From Davidsoniella eucalypti (lineage: Eukaryota > Ascomycota > Sordariomycetes > Microascales > Ceratocystidaceae): 64,000 nt of DNA. The notes beneath the pieces were generated by a model. The model saw only the letters and a program-made list of their open reading frames with translations. It had not been told where the DNA came from and made no database searches. Positions 48,013 to 58,090 of this stretch are shown in pieces (positions within the stretch are counted from its first letter, which is position 1; every line of letters starts with the position of its first letter). Made by a program: the position numbers and the translations under genes. The DNA lies in NCBI GenBank assembly GCA_004009845.1, contig RMBW01000132.1, positions 1 through 64,000 on the forward strand, given 5' to 3'.

Positions 48013-50517
48013 ATGGAAAAATCGAATCGTTTCGAGCGCATTTCTGCGCCATTCAGAGCATGCAAGACTTTGGAAGACTTTTTGCCACTCACTAGTTGGG
48101 ACTACAATCAACTTGACCCAACTTTCCTAGCCTCCATCACATCATCAGTCTCGAGTGGAAAACATGTTGAATATATTCAGGCTTTTTGGAGGAGTATTAT
48201 GAGTTATAATGAGTCCACGAACAGTCTTTCCCAAACCTCATGGGATATATTGACTAGTGGTGTTGACTTTCAGATCAGCGTCTTCCTCAAGCTACCGAAA
48301 TGCCCCATCATTCATGGCTTTCCTGACATATCTTTTTTACCAGAGATACTAGATACAATCAATATCTTGCTCAGCATATCTGACCAAGGCACAGAGGAAG
48401 TGAGTTGCATCACCAAGCATGCATTCGATAGAGAAGAACTAGTATCACCCAGCAGTTCCACAACGAATAGTTTGTCTCTGTTGAACCATATCAACAATTG
48501 CTTCGCAACTTGGACAAGTGCCACTGAAGAATTTCTTTCTCCATATACCTCGGTTATAGGCCCATCAGGTATTGGGAAGTCATTCACAGTAAAGCAGTTG
48601 GCAAAAGCCCATGACATTTATGTTATATACATTTGTCTGGCACCGAAACACCATCGAGGCTTTCCACGCCGCACTCGAAGTGCTGATGCTTATGCAGCCA
48701 ATTTTCATGAAGATAGGTTGTTACTACAAGATCATCTGCTGAAAACACTCAAACGCCATCTTTGTATTGCCAGCTACCTTCGAAACTTAGGAGTCCCTGC
48801 CTCTGATTTTTGGGATCTTCAGGTCGACGAAAAGCATCTCTACTTCCAGACCAAGATTTATGAGTTGCTCAAGTGTTCTTCGGAAGAAACTGCTACCATG
48901 GAGCTCAACCTTGACCCTCTCTACAAAGATACTTTGCAAGAGGCCCTTGCCTTTGAAAACTTTGAGCCAATGTCGCACTTGTCTTCCCAAAGCCACAATT
49001 CTGCGTCTTCTCCTCTTTCTTCTCTTTCTGCTTCCTCTTCTTCCTCTTCTTCTTCATCTTCCCCGGGTCACAGCATTGATTTCGTCTTTGCCTTTGACGA
49101 AGCGCGAAATCTCATAGTCGACGACAAGGCTCTCCCCTTTAGATCATTGCAAACAGTACTCCGTAATTTGGGTACTGGAAACCTGGGTGTAAATGTTTTT
49201 ACTTTATTGATGGATACTTCCTCTAAAGTCTCCAACTTCTCACCCCCAAATTTTATGGACTGTAGCCAAAAGGTCCCATCTGGTAACTCCACAACTAGAA
49301 AGCTTTTTGAGCCATTCTTCGAGTTCCATTCCCTAAATCTTTTCAGATCAAAAGAATCAGACTCCAATCTCGATCGTCCAGATACAACATGGGAAAGCCT
49401 CTTCTCATGTAGTCGACCAATGTTTGGTGCATACGCTAGGGCTCCGGACAAGGCCTCTTCAGATAACCATATGAACTTTTGTATTGGCCTTGCTAAAGCC
49501 AAACTTGATCCAAAACGACGCATTGATCCGAATAATTTCAGCAAAGTCCGATATCTAGCACTTCTATTGAACCGTGCCAGTTTCAAGGTTCGCCACCAGC
49601 CCTATTGTCAGAAACTAGTTTCTGGCTGGATGCAGTACATTGTGGATATCTCTGAAGATCGTGAGCATATCGATATCTGTCAGCCCCCAGAACCCATTCT
49701 GGCCATGGCTGCTCGCTATCACTTATCTGGAAATACACTTATTGAGGCATTGGTGGACTTCAGATACAATTTGGATATCGGGTTTGTCAGTATTAGTGAT
49801 GCTGGCGAATTTGTTGCTAGCTGGATACTTTTGCTTGCCTTTGATCTGAAATCACAACAAGATGAGTTTGTACCAAGCCCACTCCATCTCAGTCACTATT
49901 TAGAGGCCCTATTTGGTGCAGATTTCCATGAGAGCATACTATCTGCAGTGCCTGACTCACTCTGTACAGGAAGAGTTTTCTTCAATCGAATTCTTAGGTT
50001 TGTTTCCGACTCAAGAAGGCCTACTCCTGATAACATGTTCTACCTATACAACAGGTGCTGTGCATGTTTTCTACCTTGGAATACTCCTGGTGCGGATATT
50101 CTGATACCAGTCTGGATTCCCAAGTCAACAGAGCATTCTGCTCATATGGGCTGTATATTGGTTCAGGTCAAGAACAGAGCTAATGATAGATATACCCCCT
50201 CCCTCAAGAATGAGGCCAGGAGTTCTATCCAACAAGCTATTGAGCACCTTGGAATTGATATTGCACAAACCCCAGTGCTTGGATTGATGCTTTGTCTTCG
50301 GTCATCCTCTTCGGACAGAGTTACAATACTTGAGTCAAGACCGAGGTCCACTACCCCAGTCTGTTTAGTAATCGGTATGAATGCTTCTGTATATCCCTTT
50401 TTCGATGGTTACAGTACTAGACTTCATAAGATACTTTCTGATCTTCTTTGTGCAAAAGCTAGTCGGTGTAAGACAAGCAAGTATGGCTACGTAAAGAGCA
50501 TGCTACAAACAGTATAG
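48013..50517 (+). CDS. P-loop NTPase with C-terminal PD-(D/E)XK-like nuclease motif (Crinkler-type architecture)
   Basis: Intronless, 834 residues. Walker A GPSGIGKS is at 183-190 and a Walker B-like FVFAFDEA at 357-364 (Asp362, Glu363). A Ser-rich low-complexity insert precedes Walker B (about 332-352). The middle is helical. Near the C-terminus GADILIPVWIP (Asp695) is followed by GCILVQVKNRAND (Gln718-Val-Lys720), the D...(E/Q)xK pattern of restriction-endonuclease-fold enzymes. NTPase plus REase-fold in this order is the arrangement described for eukaryotic Crinkler-type effectors and related selfish-element proteins. No signal peptide is seen. The gene is AT-richer than the core genes and lies in a transposon-rich stretch. 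Family membership is inferred from motifs, and the biological role is open. Confidence 0.72.
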   Translation: MEKSNRFERISAPFRACKTLEDFLPLTSWDYNQLDPTFLASITSSVSSGKHVEYIQAFWRSIMSYNESTNSLSQTSWDILTSGVDFQISVFLKLPKCPIIHGFPDISFLPEILDTINILLSISDQGTEEVSCITKHAFDREELVSPSSSTTNSLSLLNHINNCFATWTSATEEFLSPYTSVIGPSGIGKSFTVKQLAKAHDIYVIYICLAPKHHRGFPRRTRSADAYAANFHEDRLLLQDHLLKTLKRHLCIASYLRNLGVPASDFWDLQVDEKHLYFQTKIYELLKCSSEETATMELNLDPLYKDTLQEALAFENFEPMSHLSSQSHNSASSPLSSLSASSSSSSSSSSPGHSIDFVFAFDEARNLIVDDKALPFRSLQTVLRNLGTGNLGVNVFTLLMDTSSKVSNFSPPNFMDCSQKVPSGNSTTRKLFEPFFEFHSLNLFRSKESDSNLDRPDTTWESLFSCSRPMFGAYARAPDKASSDNHMNFCIGLAKAKLDPKRRIDPNNFSKVRYLALLLNRASFKVRHQPYCQKLVSGWMQYIVDISEDREHIDICQPPEPILAMAARYHLSGNTLIEALVDFRYNLDIGFVSISDAGEFVASWILLLAFDLKSQQDEFVPSPLHLSHYLEALFGADFHESILSAVPDSLCTGRVFFNRILRFVSDSRRPTPDNMFYLYNRCCACFLPWNTPGADILIPVWIPKSTEHSAHMGCILVQVKNRANDRYTPSLKNEARSSIQQAIEHLGIDIAQTPVLGLMLCLRSSSSDRVTILESRPRSTTPVCLVIGMNASVYPFFDGYSTRLHKILSDLLCAKASRCKTSKYGYVKSMLQTV

Positions 50518-50700
50518 ATTTCTACTAAATATATGGGCTCCCTTTTCATTGATTAAATATGCATTTTTTAACGATATCTTCTTTACAATCACACTCTTTG
50601 ATTACCTTCTTCAGAATCCTCTACTCTTGTCTTGCTTTCCCTTTTCTCTTTTTGACTTTATATATCTTCCGATGATTTTGTCACTCGTCTCCTTCGTCCC

Positions 50701-51580
50701 ATGTTGGCCAAGTCCAAAGAAGCCCGTAGGAATGCAAACCCTAAGAAAGATGCCCCTTCGTGTGACCATCAGCCCATAGGCAGTACGGAACCTTGCTCGC
50801 AGTGTACTGCTGAGCGAAGCAAAGCTACAAGTTACCGCATCAAGGTCATCGCGGGGCTTATGCTAGCGTTTTGGCTACAGGCCCTCGACCTAACTATGTA
50901 CGTGTCTATCAAAGACTGTCCCTATATGTTGAAGGCTACACAGCTAACAAGAGCTTACTTTTGCGTCATCTTGAAACAGTATCTCACCCATCCTGCTTGA
51001 CATTGCAGACAAGTTCCAGGTGATCTCCGAGTTCTCATGGGTCATGGTGTCTGCAGCTTTCATCCCGCTCTGAGGCCAGATGGCTGATGTCTTCTAGACT
51101 TCACCGTCCTTGAGAGACCATCTGCGCACTATCGATGTGGGCGGCCAGTTGCTTTTCATTTCGGGCTTGGCCTTGTTCATCCTGGGCTTGACCTGGGCCG
51201 GTGGCTCGTATAGCTGGACGTCGGCTAACGTGCTGGCACCGCTTATCATTGGTGGGTTTCTGCTGATTTGCTTTGCTCTATGGGAGCGCAGCATGGATCC
51301 GTGCCGTGCTCTAGGCCGTCGCTTCCCGCACCAGAAACCCATTATCCCCTGGTCGATTCTGACGGACCGTAACATGCTCGGTGTGGCCTTCAGCAGTTTT
51401 TCGTATGCAATGTCGTTGTATGCAATCCCCTACTTCGTGCCCATCTACCTGTCTATTGTGCTGGACCAGAGTAGCGTCGAGGCTAACAAATCGGTGCTGT
51501 ACTTCATCCCTGGCTTGGCCGTTGGCGCCTACGCTTCCATCTTCCTATGCAACAAATGGCCACGCAACACGTTTGTCTAA
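50701..51580 (+). pseudogene. MFS transporter (DHA2-like), broken
   Basis: A start at 50701 reads MLAKSKEARRNANPK... and leads into the first helix (IKVIAGLMLAFWLQALDLT). An intron (50898-50991) joins TISPILLDIADKFQVISEFS and WVMVSAAFIPL, after which a TGA stop (51073) interrupts GQMADVF. Then about 130 residues of helices are missing and the frame resumes at 51110 with IDVGGQLLFISGLALFILGL through VLYFIPGLAVGAYASIFLC to a stop at 51578. The second half of the transporter is absent. So: in-frame stops, an internal deletion and a 3' truncation. The family is drug or siderophore-type MFS by pattern. Confidence 0.85.
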
Positions 51581-52488
51581 ATTTACAAAAGAACAAAGTA
51601 AAGTGATCAGAATTAAGAATCATCCTCCGAGCTTACCTTCATTTTCATAGTGACATAGACAAGCGTTATATTGCAGCAAGTACTATACATAAGCCACAAT
51701 CTATTTTGCTTCACGCTTATATAATATTGTTACACAGCCAGTAGCGCCTTGTCCCACGACAAACCAGGAGCCACAATGAATAGCCGTTTTTTATCGAGCA
51801 AGGCTTTGTGGACTCTTGTATATAACTTGAGACGACGGCCTCTGAGGAGAATCTGGTGTTTCTTTTGATTCTTTCTTTTGGCTCGTCTGTTTCTCTTTAT
51901 CGTGGTCTTTTTTGTTTCATAGCGTCAAGAGGATACACTCGGGATTTCCTTTGTTTTTGATTCTTCATTCTTTGTCTTGATTTCTTGTTCCTCTCTATTG
52001 CACTCTCTTTTGTTTCGTTCTTCTAATATATTACATCTTCAAAGGCTCTTGAATAATACAACAAAAGCTACACCTGGTCTTCGCCGCCACCAAGCTGCTG
52101 TGATTCTACTTTTAGTACGTTCTTTGAAGCCTCGGTTTTCTTTTTCAGCTTCCTTTTAGTGCTGGCCGCTCTTTGTGTTGTCTTTCCTTTCCTCATATCT
52201 CGTTATCAAAAAGCCGGACTCTCCCATTCTTTCTGTTTGTGAAGTACTGAAAGGCCTTATAAGAGATACAGTAGAGCAGGATAAAACAGAGCAAGGTAAA
52301 GCAGCACATAATGAATCAAACAAAATGAGCAACACATGCTTATGGACCTTTGTGAAACCTTATGAAGGGTCCCGGAATAATCCCTAGCCTTGACACAATA
52401 TTATTATTTCATGACATCAACTCACAACCTCCAACACAAATAAAAAATCGTAAGCCTGTGTATTTATAGATACAAAGTAGGAAGCTAT
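51581..52488. other. Intergenic, no gene recognised
   Basis: T-rich sequence with short frames only. The left edge of the direct duplication (copy A) lies near 52276. Confidence 0.55.
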
Positions 52489-53478
52489 TTAGTTTTCAAC
52501 TTCAAGCCAGACATCATAAGCAAACATCTGTAGATGTGGGATCTCAAGAACTATATCTGCCTCATTGGGACCAGCATCTCTCAAGAAGAGTAGCTTGAAC
52601 TTCAACAACAATGCGCCACTAGTTACATTGTATGATGCAGGAGCTCTATCCGCACCTCTAGTGATAGAGATGGTTTGCTGGAGTGCTGGCTCCATGTAGC
52701 TTGAAGCTCTGGTTGCAGTAGCACCAGGCCGGGGTTGGCTCACTTCCTCTTCCCACCTTTCTATGAGAATGGCCTGAGACTGGCGGTCAAACTTTGAAAG
52801 AAGAACAATTTTGATCTGGTGACTTGACTTGTCAAACCACCACCTCATTTTTCTTCTGAGCTGGCTCAGCGACTGGGAATAGCCAGCTTCAATCATGAGA
52901 GTAGGCCATCTTGGGGTACCAAGGCCTAGTAGCTTTGGACCACCACATGAATCACCCTCTCCGCTATCACCACCAGTACCATCTTCTCCAGAAAATTTTG
53001 CAGCAGCCAATGGCCTCCAATAATTACCCAAGCCTGTCAATATCATTCTCATGTCAATATTACGATAGAGACTCGCGTGGCATGCCTCATGTACACGACT
53101 TGGAATTGTTATGAATAGTGACTTGGGCTCTGCACGGTAATGGAACCGCCAATGCCTGCCACGAGCATCTCTGGCCTTCTCAATTGCAGAAAACTGATGT
53201 GGCAAGACATCTAATAGTAAGAAGGATTAGTACAAGTTTACATATATATGTAAATGAACCATCTCACCTGTAACAATGAGACAATCACCTGTAATTCTGT
53301 CAAGTTCATCCAATAACTTGCTGGTGGATCTGAATTTGACAGTCGGGTCTGTGATGATCTTCGGGATGGACAAATTTGAAGTTTTCGGCGATATGGAGAC
53401 CGGCGATATGGAGACAGACGTAGCAGGAGTTGATAGCGATGCTGGTTTTGGTGATTCGTGTGACATATATAGTGCCAT
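52489..53478 (-). CDS. Putative nuclease-like accessory protein, paralogue A
   Basis: Exons 53478-53268 and 53210-52489, intron 57 bp, 310 residues. The N-terminal 65 residues are Ser/Thr/Pro-rich. Then come FSAIEKARDARGRHWRFHYR, a HEACHASLYRNIDMR segment, an acidic Gly/Asp/Ser spacer (FSGEDGTGGDSGEGDS) and the core WPTLMIEAGYSQSLSQLRRK, MRWWFDKSSHQIKIVLLSKF. The E-A-G followed by a charged -IKIVL strand is what one sees in a fungal family that I read as restriction-endonuclease-like, but this is inference without a structure. No signal peptide. Differs from paralogue B mainly in the first exon, in the RNIDMRMILTGLGN segment and at a few C-terminal residues. Confidence 0.7.
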
Positions 53479-53660
53479 GATGGCGAGCGATGGCGATGAA
53501 AGTCTATGGCCTTGGGTATAATAGTGTTTGGTAGTGTTTGTAGAAGTGTAGGAAGAAAGTTGAAAGGTGCTAGCAATTTTGTGACTTTTATATCAAATTA
53601 TTATGTCATCATTACAGACAATCTCACGTGATTGATATGAAGAGTTCATCGGCAACAAAT

Positions 53661-53780
53661 AAACAAACTAATAAATAAACAAACAAACTCATAAATAAAT
53701 AAACAAACTAATAAATAAATAAACAAACTAATAAATAAATAAACAAACTAATAAATAAATAAACAAACTAATAAATAAAC
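53661..53780 (+). repeat. Minisatellite, six 20-bp units
   Basis: AAACAAACTAATAAATAAAT repeated six times with few changes, upstream of paralogue A. The equivalent place in copy B (near 56803-56822) has one unit, so it expanded after the duplication (or contracted in B). Confidence 0.95.
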
Positions 53781-54233
53781 AAGAACGGATATTTGCTTGT
53801 ACTGTAGCCTTTGCAATTCGTGATGGCATATTGTTAACGGTAGTTTCTGAATTCGTCGTGTTTTGATAGTGTAATCAGGACTTCTCCTTGAGCATCCGAG
53901 GGACCTAGCGTAGCTGAAGGAAAGAATTGACAGAAACAAAATTTTCAATTAGCATATGCCATTTTAACATAGAGATTCAATCAAGTGGCTTGTATTCATT
54001 ACTAGTTTGATCATTTAGCCCCACTAGGTTCATAACATGAACTAGCTTTACTTTTAGTGCTCAACATCACAAGCTGGATGTACTGTTGTTTTCACATGAT
54101 ATCCCGCTTGATACACTACGCGAATCGAGAGCTTGTGGACCTGCCATGTGTTGCCATTATTGGTGGATCCGTTAATTATCACACCAACCGTACAGTGGTT
54201 CTAGGCTAAAAGCTGTGGCCACGCGTTTGATTT

Positions 54234-55299
54234 TCACTTAGTTGCTATGCACTGCCTACTGTAGAACATCTGCTTGTTGATACAAGCAGACGTTGCCTGG
54301 TTCAGGACCGTAAAAACGACGGATCCGACTGTGTGTCCTTGGCGAGGCTTTCGAAGGAGTCGCACTCTCGAGAGGGCCTCAATGCCATTGCTGTCGTAAA
54401 ATTCGGCAGCAAAGTTATCGATTTCATCGAGACGCATCCCGTGCATTACGAGACGTTGCCAATTCTCAGGCTCAATATAGTCCTTCCATCCCAAAGGCCG
54501 GAGGCGCGCCAGCCAGCTGTCCTTTGTCTTGAGGAGGCTGGCCTTCGTTGAAGCGCTGCTGCAGGTGATGCTGATGTTGTTCTTCGAGGTCAACCTCACC
54601 TCAATGGCCTTCATCCCTCCATCACAGTTAACCAAGTCACGGATGTGCTTGGGGGAGGGAATCTTGCTACCACCAATAAGCAGTAGCTTATTGGTGCTCT
54701 GTGTAGTCTGAACAGAGGGGCGGGTTGGTTTATGTTGCTTGACTTGCTTCCATCCTTTGGCAGAGTCGTCTGAGGTTGGGTCATTGGTCGAGTTTATGTC
54801 TTCTTTCGGCGTGGCTGGCTGATTGGACTTTGTTGTTTCTTTGTTTGTATTTGTTGTTTTGTCAGGTGGTCTTTGGAGGCGTAGGTACAGTGTCATTCTT
54901 TGCCGCCTTCTTCTTCTTGTTGTTGTTGATGTTGTCAGCGTTCTTCGGCACCACTGGTTGCGCCACCGTGGCCTTTGATGCTTCTGCGTTTATAGCTTTT
55001 GGTGTTGGTGATAGAGTATCTGGTAAGTCAAAATCTCCGAAACCCTCGGCAATCTGGATTTGTAGCGTTTCGAACATTTTGTCTAGCGTTACCAGTGTTG
55101 CCATCTCAAGCTTTACGATCGCGATACTTGCTGCGATCTTTGACTGTCTTGGACCAGGGCCGACTCATCGTGACAGTTCGAGGCCTTTCGCCTCGTGCAT
55201 CTTTTTCGCTGCTACGGGAGGAGAACTTGGGAGTTCGATCTCCTCGATGCGGCGTTTGTTATTTGTATTTTTTGTGGTGGTGTTGTTAACGTCGGTCAT
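54234..55299 (-). pseudogene. LINE ORF1 fragment, second family, between the duplicated genes
   Basis: Read from ATG 55299: MTDVNNTTTKNTNNKRRIEE, then a TGA in frame at about 55166, then open through MATLVTLDKMFETLQIQIAE and Lys/Asn-rich sequence to a frameshift near 54865. It continues DSAKGWKQVKQHKPTRPS, NKLLLIGGSKIPSPKHIRDL and WLARLRPLGWKDYIEPENWQ, ending at 54234. This matches the ORF1 of fungal LINEs; its zinc knuckles and all of ORF2 are missing. It is not the same family as the element at 1-3777, whose ORF1 differs. The element is truncated at its 3' side, unlike the usual 5' truncation. Confidence 0.7.
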
Positions 55300-55454
55300 T
55301 TCGCTGTCGTGTGTAGGCACGATGCTGATCGGGATTTTTGAGATATTGGGGATGACGGGGGCTCTCGCAGTCTTGTGAAGCTTCAATCGCCCGTAATGCG
55401 TCGCGCATGGCGTGCGCCATCGTGCAATTGGTATTATTCGATTCGTGGAGTTAA

Positions 55455-56833
55455 GCAGAACAGGGTAAAACATAGCAAGGTAAAGCAGCACATAATGAAT
55501 CAAACAAAATGAGCAACACATGCTTATGGACCTTTGTGAAACCTTGTGAAGGGTCCTGGCATAATCCCTAGCCTTGACACAATATTATCATTCCATGACA
55601 TCAACTCACAACCTCCAACACATAAGAAAAATCATAAGCCTGTGTATTTATAGATACAAAGTAGGAAGCTATTTAGTTTTCAACTTCAAGCCAGACATCA
55701 TAAGCAAACATCTGTAGATCTGGGATATCGAGGACTATGTCGGTCTCACTAGGACCAGCATCTCTCAAGAAGAGTAGCTTGAACTTCAACAACAATGCGC
55801 CGCTAGTTACATTGTATGATGCAGGAGCTCTATCCGCACCTCTAGTGATAGAGATGGTTTGCTGGAGTGCTGGCTCCATGTAGCTTGAAGCTCTGGTTGC
55901 AGTAGCACCAGGCCGGGGTTGGCTCACTTCCTCTTCCCACCTTTCTATGAGAATGGCCTGAGACTGGCGGTCAAACTTTGAAAGAAGAACAATTTTGATC
56001 TGGTGACTTGACTTGTCAAACCACCACCTCATTTTTCTTCTGAGCTGGCTCAGCGACTGGGAATAGCCAGCTTCAATCATGAGAGTAGGCCATCTTGGGG
56101 TACCAAGGCCTAGTAGCTTTGGACCACCACTTGAATCACCCTCCCCACTATCACCACCAGTACCATCTTCTCCAGAAAACTTTCCAGCAGCCAATGGCCT
56201 CCAATAATCACCCAAGCCCATATCATTTATTTTGTATGAGATTTGAAGAAAGAGACTCGCATGGCATGCCTCATGTGCACGAGTTGGAATTGAGATGAAT
56301 AGTGTCTTGGGCTCTGCACGGTAATGGAACCGCCAATGCCTGCCACGAGCATCTCTGGCCTTCTCAATTGCACTGAATTGATTAGGCGAAACATCTACAA
56401 GAAAATAGGATTAGTAAAGAGAGTTGCAAATAAAGTCAAACAAGGTATCTCACCTTCAACAATCAGAAAATCCCCAGTAATGCTGTCAAGTTCATTGAAT
56501 AAGTCGCGGGTGGATCCGAATTTGACAGTCGGGTCTGTGATGATCTTCGGGATGGACAAATTTGAAGTTTTCGGCGATATGGACATAGACGTAGCAGAAG
56601 TTGATAGTTTTGGTAATTCGTGTGACATATCAGGTGCCATAGTGATCGGTGGTGATGAAATTCGTAGTGTTTGGTAGTGTTTGTAGAAGTGTAAGAAAGT
56701 TAAAAGGTGCTAGCAATGTTTATTTTGTGACTTTTATATCAATTTATCACGTCATCATTACAGACAATCTCACGTGATTGATATGAAGAGTTCATCGTCA
56801 ACAAATAAACAAACTAATAAATAAACAAGAACG
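55455..56833. repeat. Direct duplication, copy B
   Basis: Second copy of the block described at 52276-53789, same orientation. It carries a single minisatellite unit and small indels in exon 1 of its gene. Confidence 0.9.
55673..56640 (-). CDS. Putative nuclease-like accessory protein, paralogue B
   Basis: Exons 56640-56454 and 56394-55673, intron 59 bp at the same position and phase as in paralogue A, 302 residues. Exon 2 has the same length (722 bp) and a nearly identical C-terminal 170 residues. Exon 1 is 24 bp shorter, losing one of two SPVSIS-like repeats. HEACHASLFLQISYKIND replaces the A version. Both copies keep an intact frame despite the surrounding decay, which argues for function or a very recent duplication. 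The same inference of a nuclease-like core applies (WPTLMIEAGYS, HQIKIVLLSKFDR). Confidence 0.7.
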
Positions 56834-56943
56834 GACTTGGCGATAGACGCATTCATATTTGCTTTGAGTTCCAGACGGAAAGTCTAGCCCATTTTCGGAC
56901 GATCAGCATTTTTAGACCAAACTAGCTCTTATATGATTTGGAT

Positions 56944-58066
56944 GATTTGATTTGATTATATTTAACGTCTACCTAAATCACTAAGATCATGCGACGCCGG
57001 ATTAGATACCAGACAGATATTTAAAGTTGTGCCTGTATATTAAAGTTGTTTTGGCAATCCTCCGCTCGACAAACTCAATAGCTCTAGAAGAACTAGTGGC
57101 CAAGGCAGATAAAACAAGAAAAATAGAAACATAGAACAGTACCTCCTCAGTCTCTTCCCCCCTCCGTTGTACTTGTCTGGCCCGCTGATGGGGCTTCTTC
57201 TCTAGGCGTAGGGGCTCTGTAGTGCCGCCATCTCACCCCCAGTCTCTTGGCAAGATACTTGCAGGAGCTCTCTTTCCGAAGTAGCTTTTTGACAAAGCTA
57301 GTCCTGAGTGGTCTCTCATTTCTGGGGCACGCTCAGGGATGGAAAGGTTCCTTCTGTTGATGGCACAGTGAACAGTTTCTTTCCGCATCCATATGTTCGA
57401 AATGGTCATGGTACTCCGCAAAGTCGCCATGACCTGTCCGGACAGTTAGGATCCGTCCCACCGTAGATCTGTGCTGGTCTTTAAACCAGTACACCTGGTA
57501 GACAGTTTTTGTTTCAAAGCAAACCCCAAGGTGCTTTCTCGGCTCGCACTCCGCTATCCATGACTTGAAGTCGGCATTCAGCTGTACGTTTTTCCATCTG
57601 TGGGCGGAAGCAAGGGACATATGGTCGCGGTCGAGGTCCACAAGCTTAGTGTTGCTTGTACACCCTTGTTTTGCCAACTTGTCAGCCAGCTCGTTGCCAG
57701 GAACATTAGTGTGTCCTGGGACCCATCTGATGCCACCGACTGCTAGTTATACACGCTCAGTGTCTCCTTTCCACTCATGGAGTAAGCTTCGGATCTTGTT
57801 GACAGCCTCTTGAGAAGTTCCATTCTTACCCGCCATATTGGAGATGCGTTGTGCAACACCCAAATTGTCAAGGCGCAGATATAGACTGCCTGCATCGGGA
57901 GGAGCATGCTTGATGGCCGCTTGGACTGCTTTGATTTGATTTGATTTGATTTGATTTGATTATATTTAACGTCTACCTAAATCACTAAGATCATACGACG
58001 CCGGATTGGCTTGGACTGCAGTGTCCTATCTGACATATGCGTCAGTTATAATGCCTCCTAAACCTC
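56944..58066 (-). mobile_element. LINE 3' fragment (RNase H end plus 3' UTR and tail)
   Basis: On the minus strand: part of the RNase H domain (TERV, a stop, then IRWVPGHTNVPGNELADKLA), the C-terminal RTGHGDFAEYHDHFEHMDAE with the cysteine motif CSLC, a stop, then about 250 bp of 3' UTR ending GATTTAGGTAGACGTT and an ATCAA tail at 56944. A 79-bp tail insertion interrupts it at 57930-58008. Relative to the copy at 62041 it lacks about 75 bp near 57872. Stops show it is dead. Confidence 0.88.
57930..58008 (-). mobile_element. 79-bp insertion of a LINE 3' tail with target-site duplication
   Basis: The insert is only the terminal part of the LINE: CCGGCGTCGTATGATC, the GATTTAGGTAGACGTT word, and an (ATCAA)n tail, all on the minus strand. 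It is bounded by a perfect 11-bp direct repeat GCTTGGACTGC (57919-57929 and 58009-58019). The uninterrupted target is seen in the related copy near 62334. This is a severely 5'-truncated retrotransposition. Confidence 0.93.
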
Positions 58067-58090
58067 GAACTTCCACATACGACCATAGCT

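Larger units (their letters stand above)
52276..53789. repeat. Direct duplication, copy A
   Basis: This block and 55455-56833 are near-identical and in the same orientation. Each holds the 3' flank, the complete two-exon gene, its promoter (including TCACGTGATTGATATGAAGA) and the 20-bp minisatellite unit. The start (AAGGTAAAGCAGCACATAAT) and end (AAGAACGGA) match in both copies. Confidence 0.9.
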
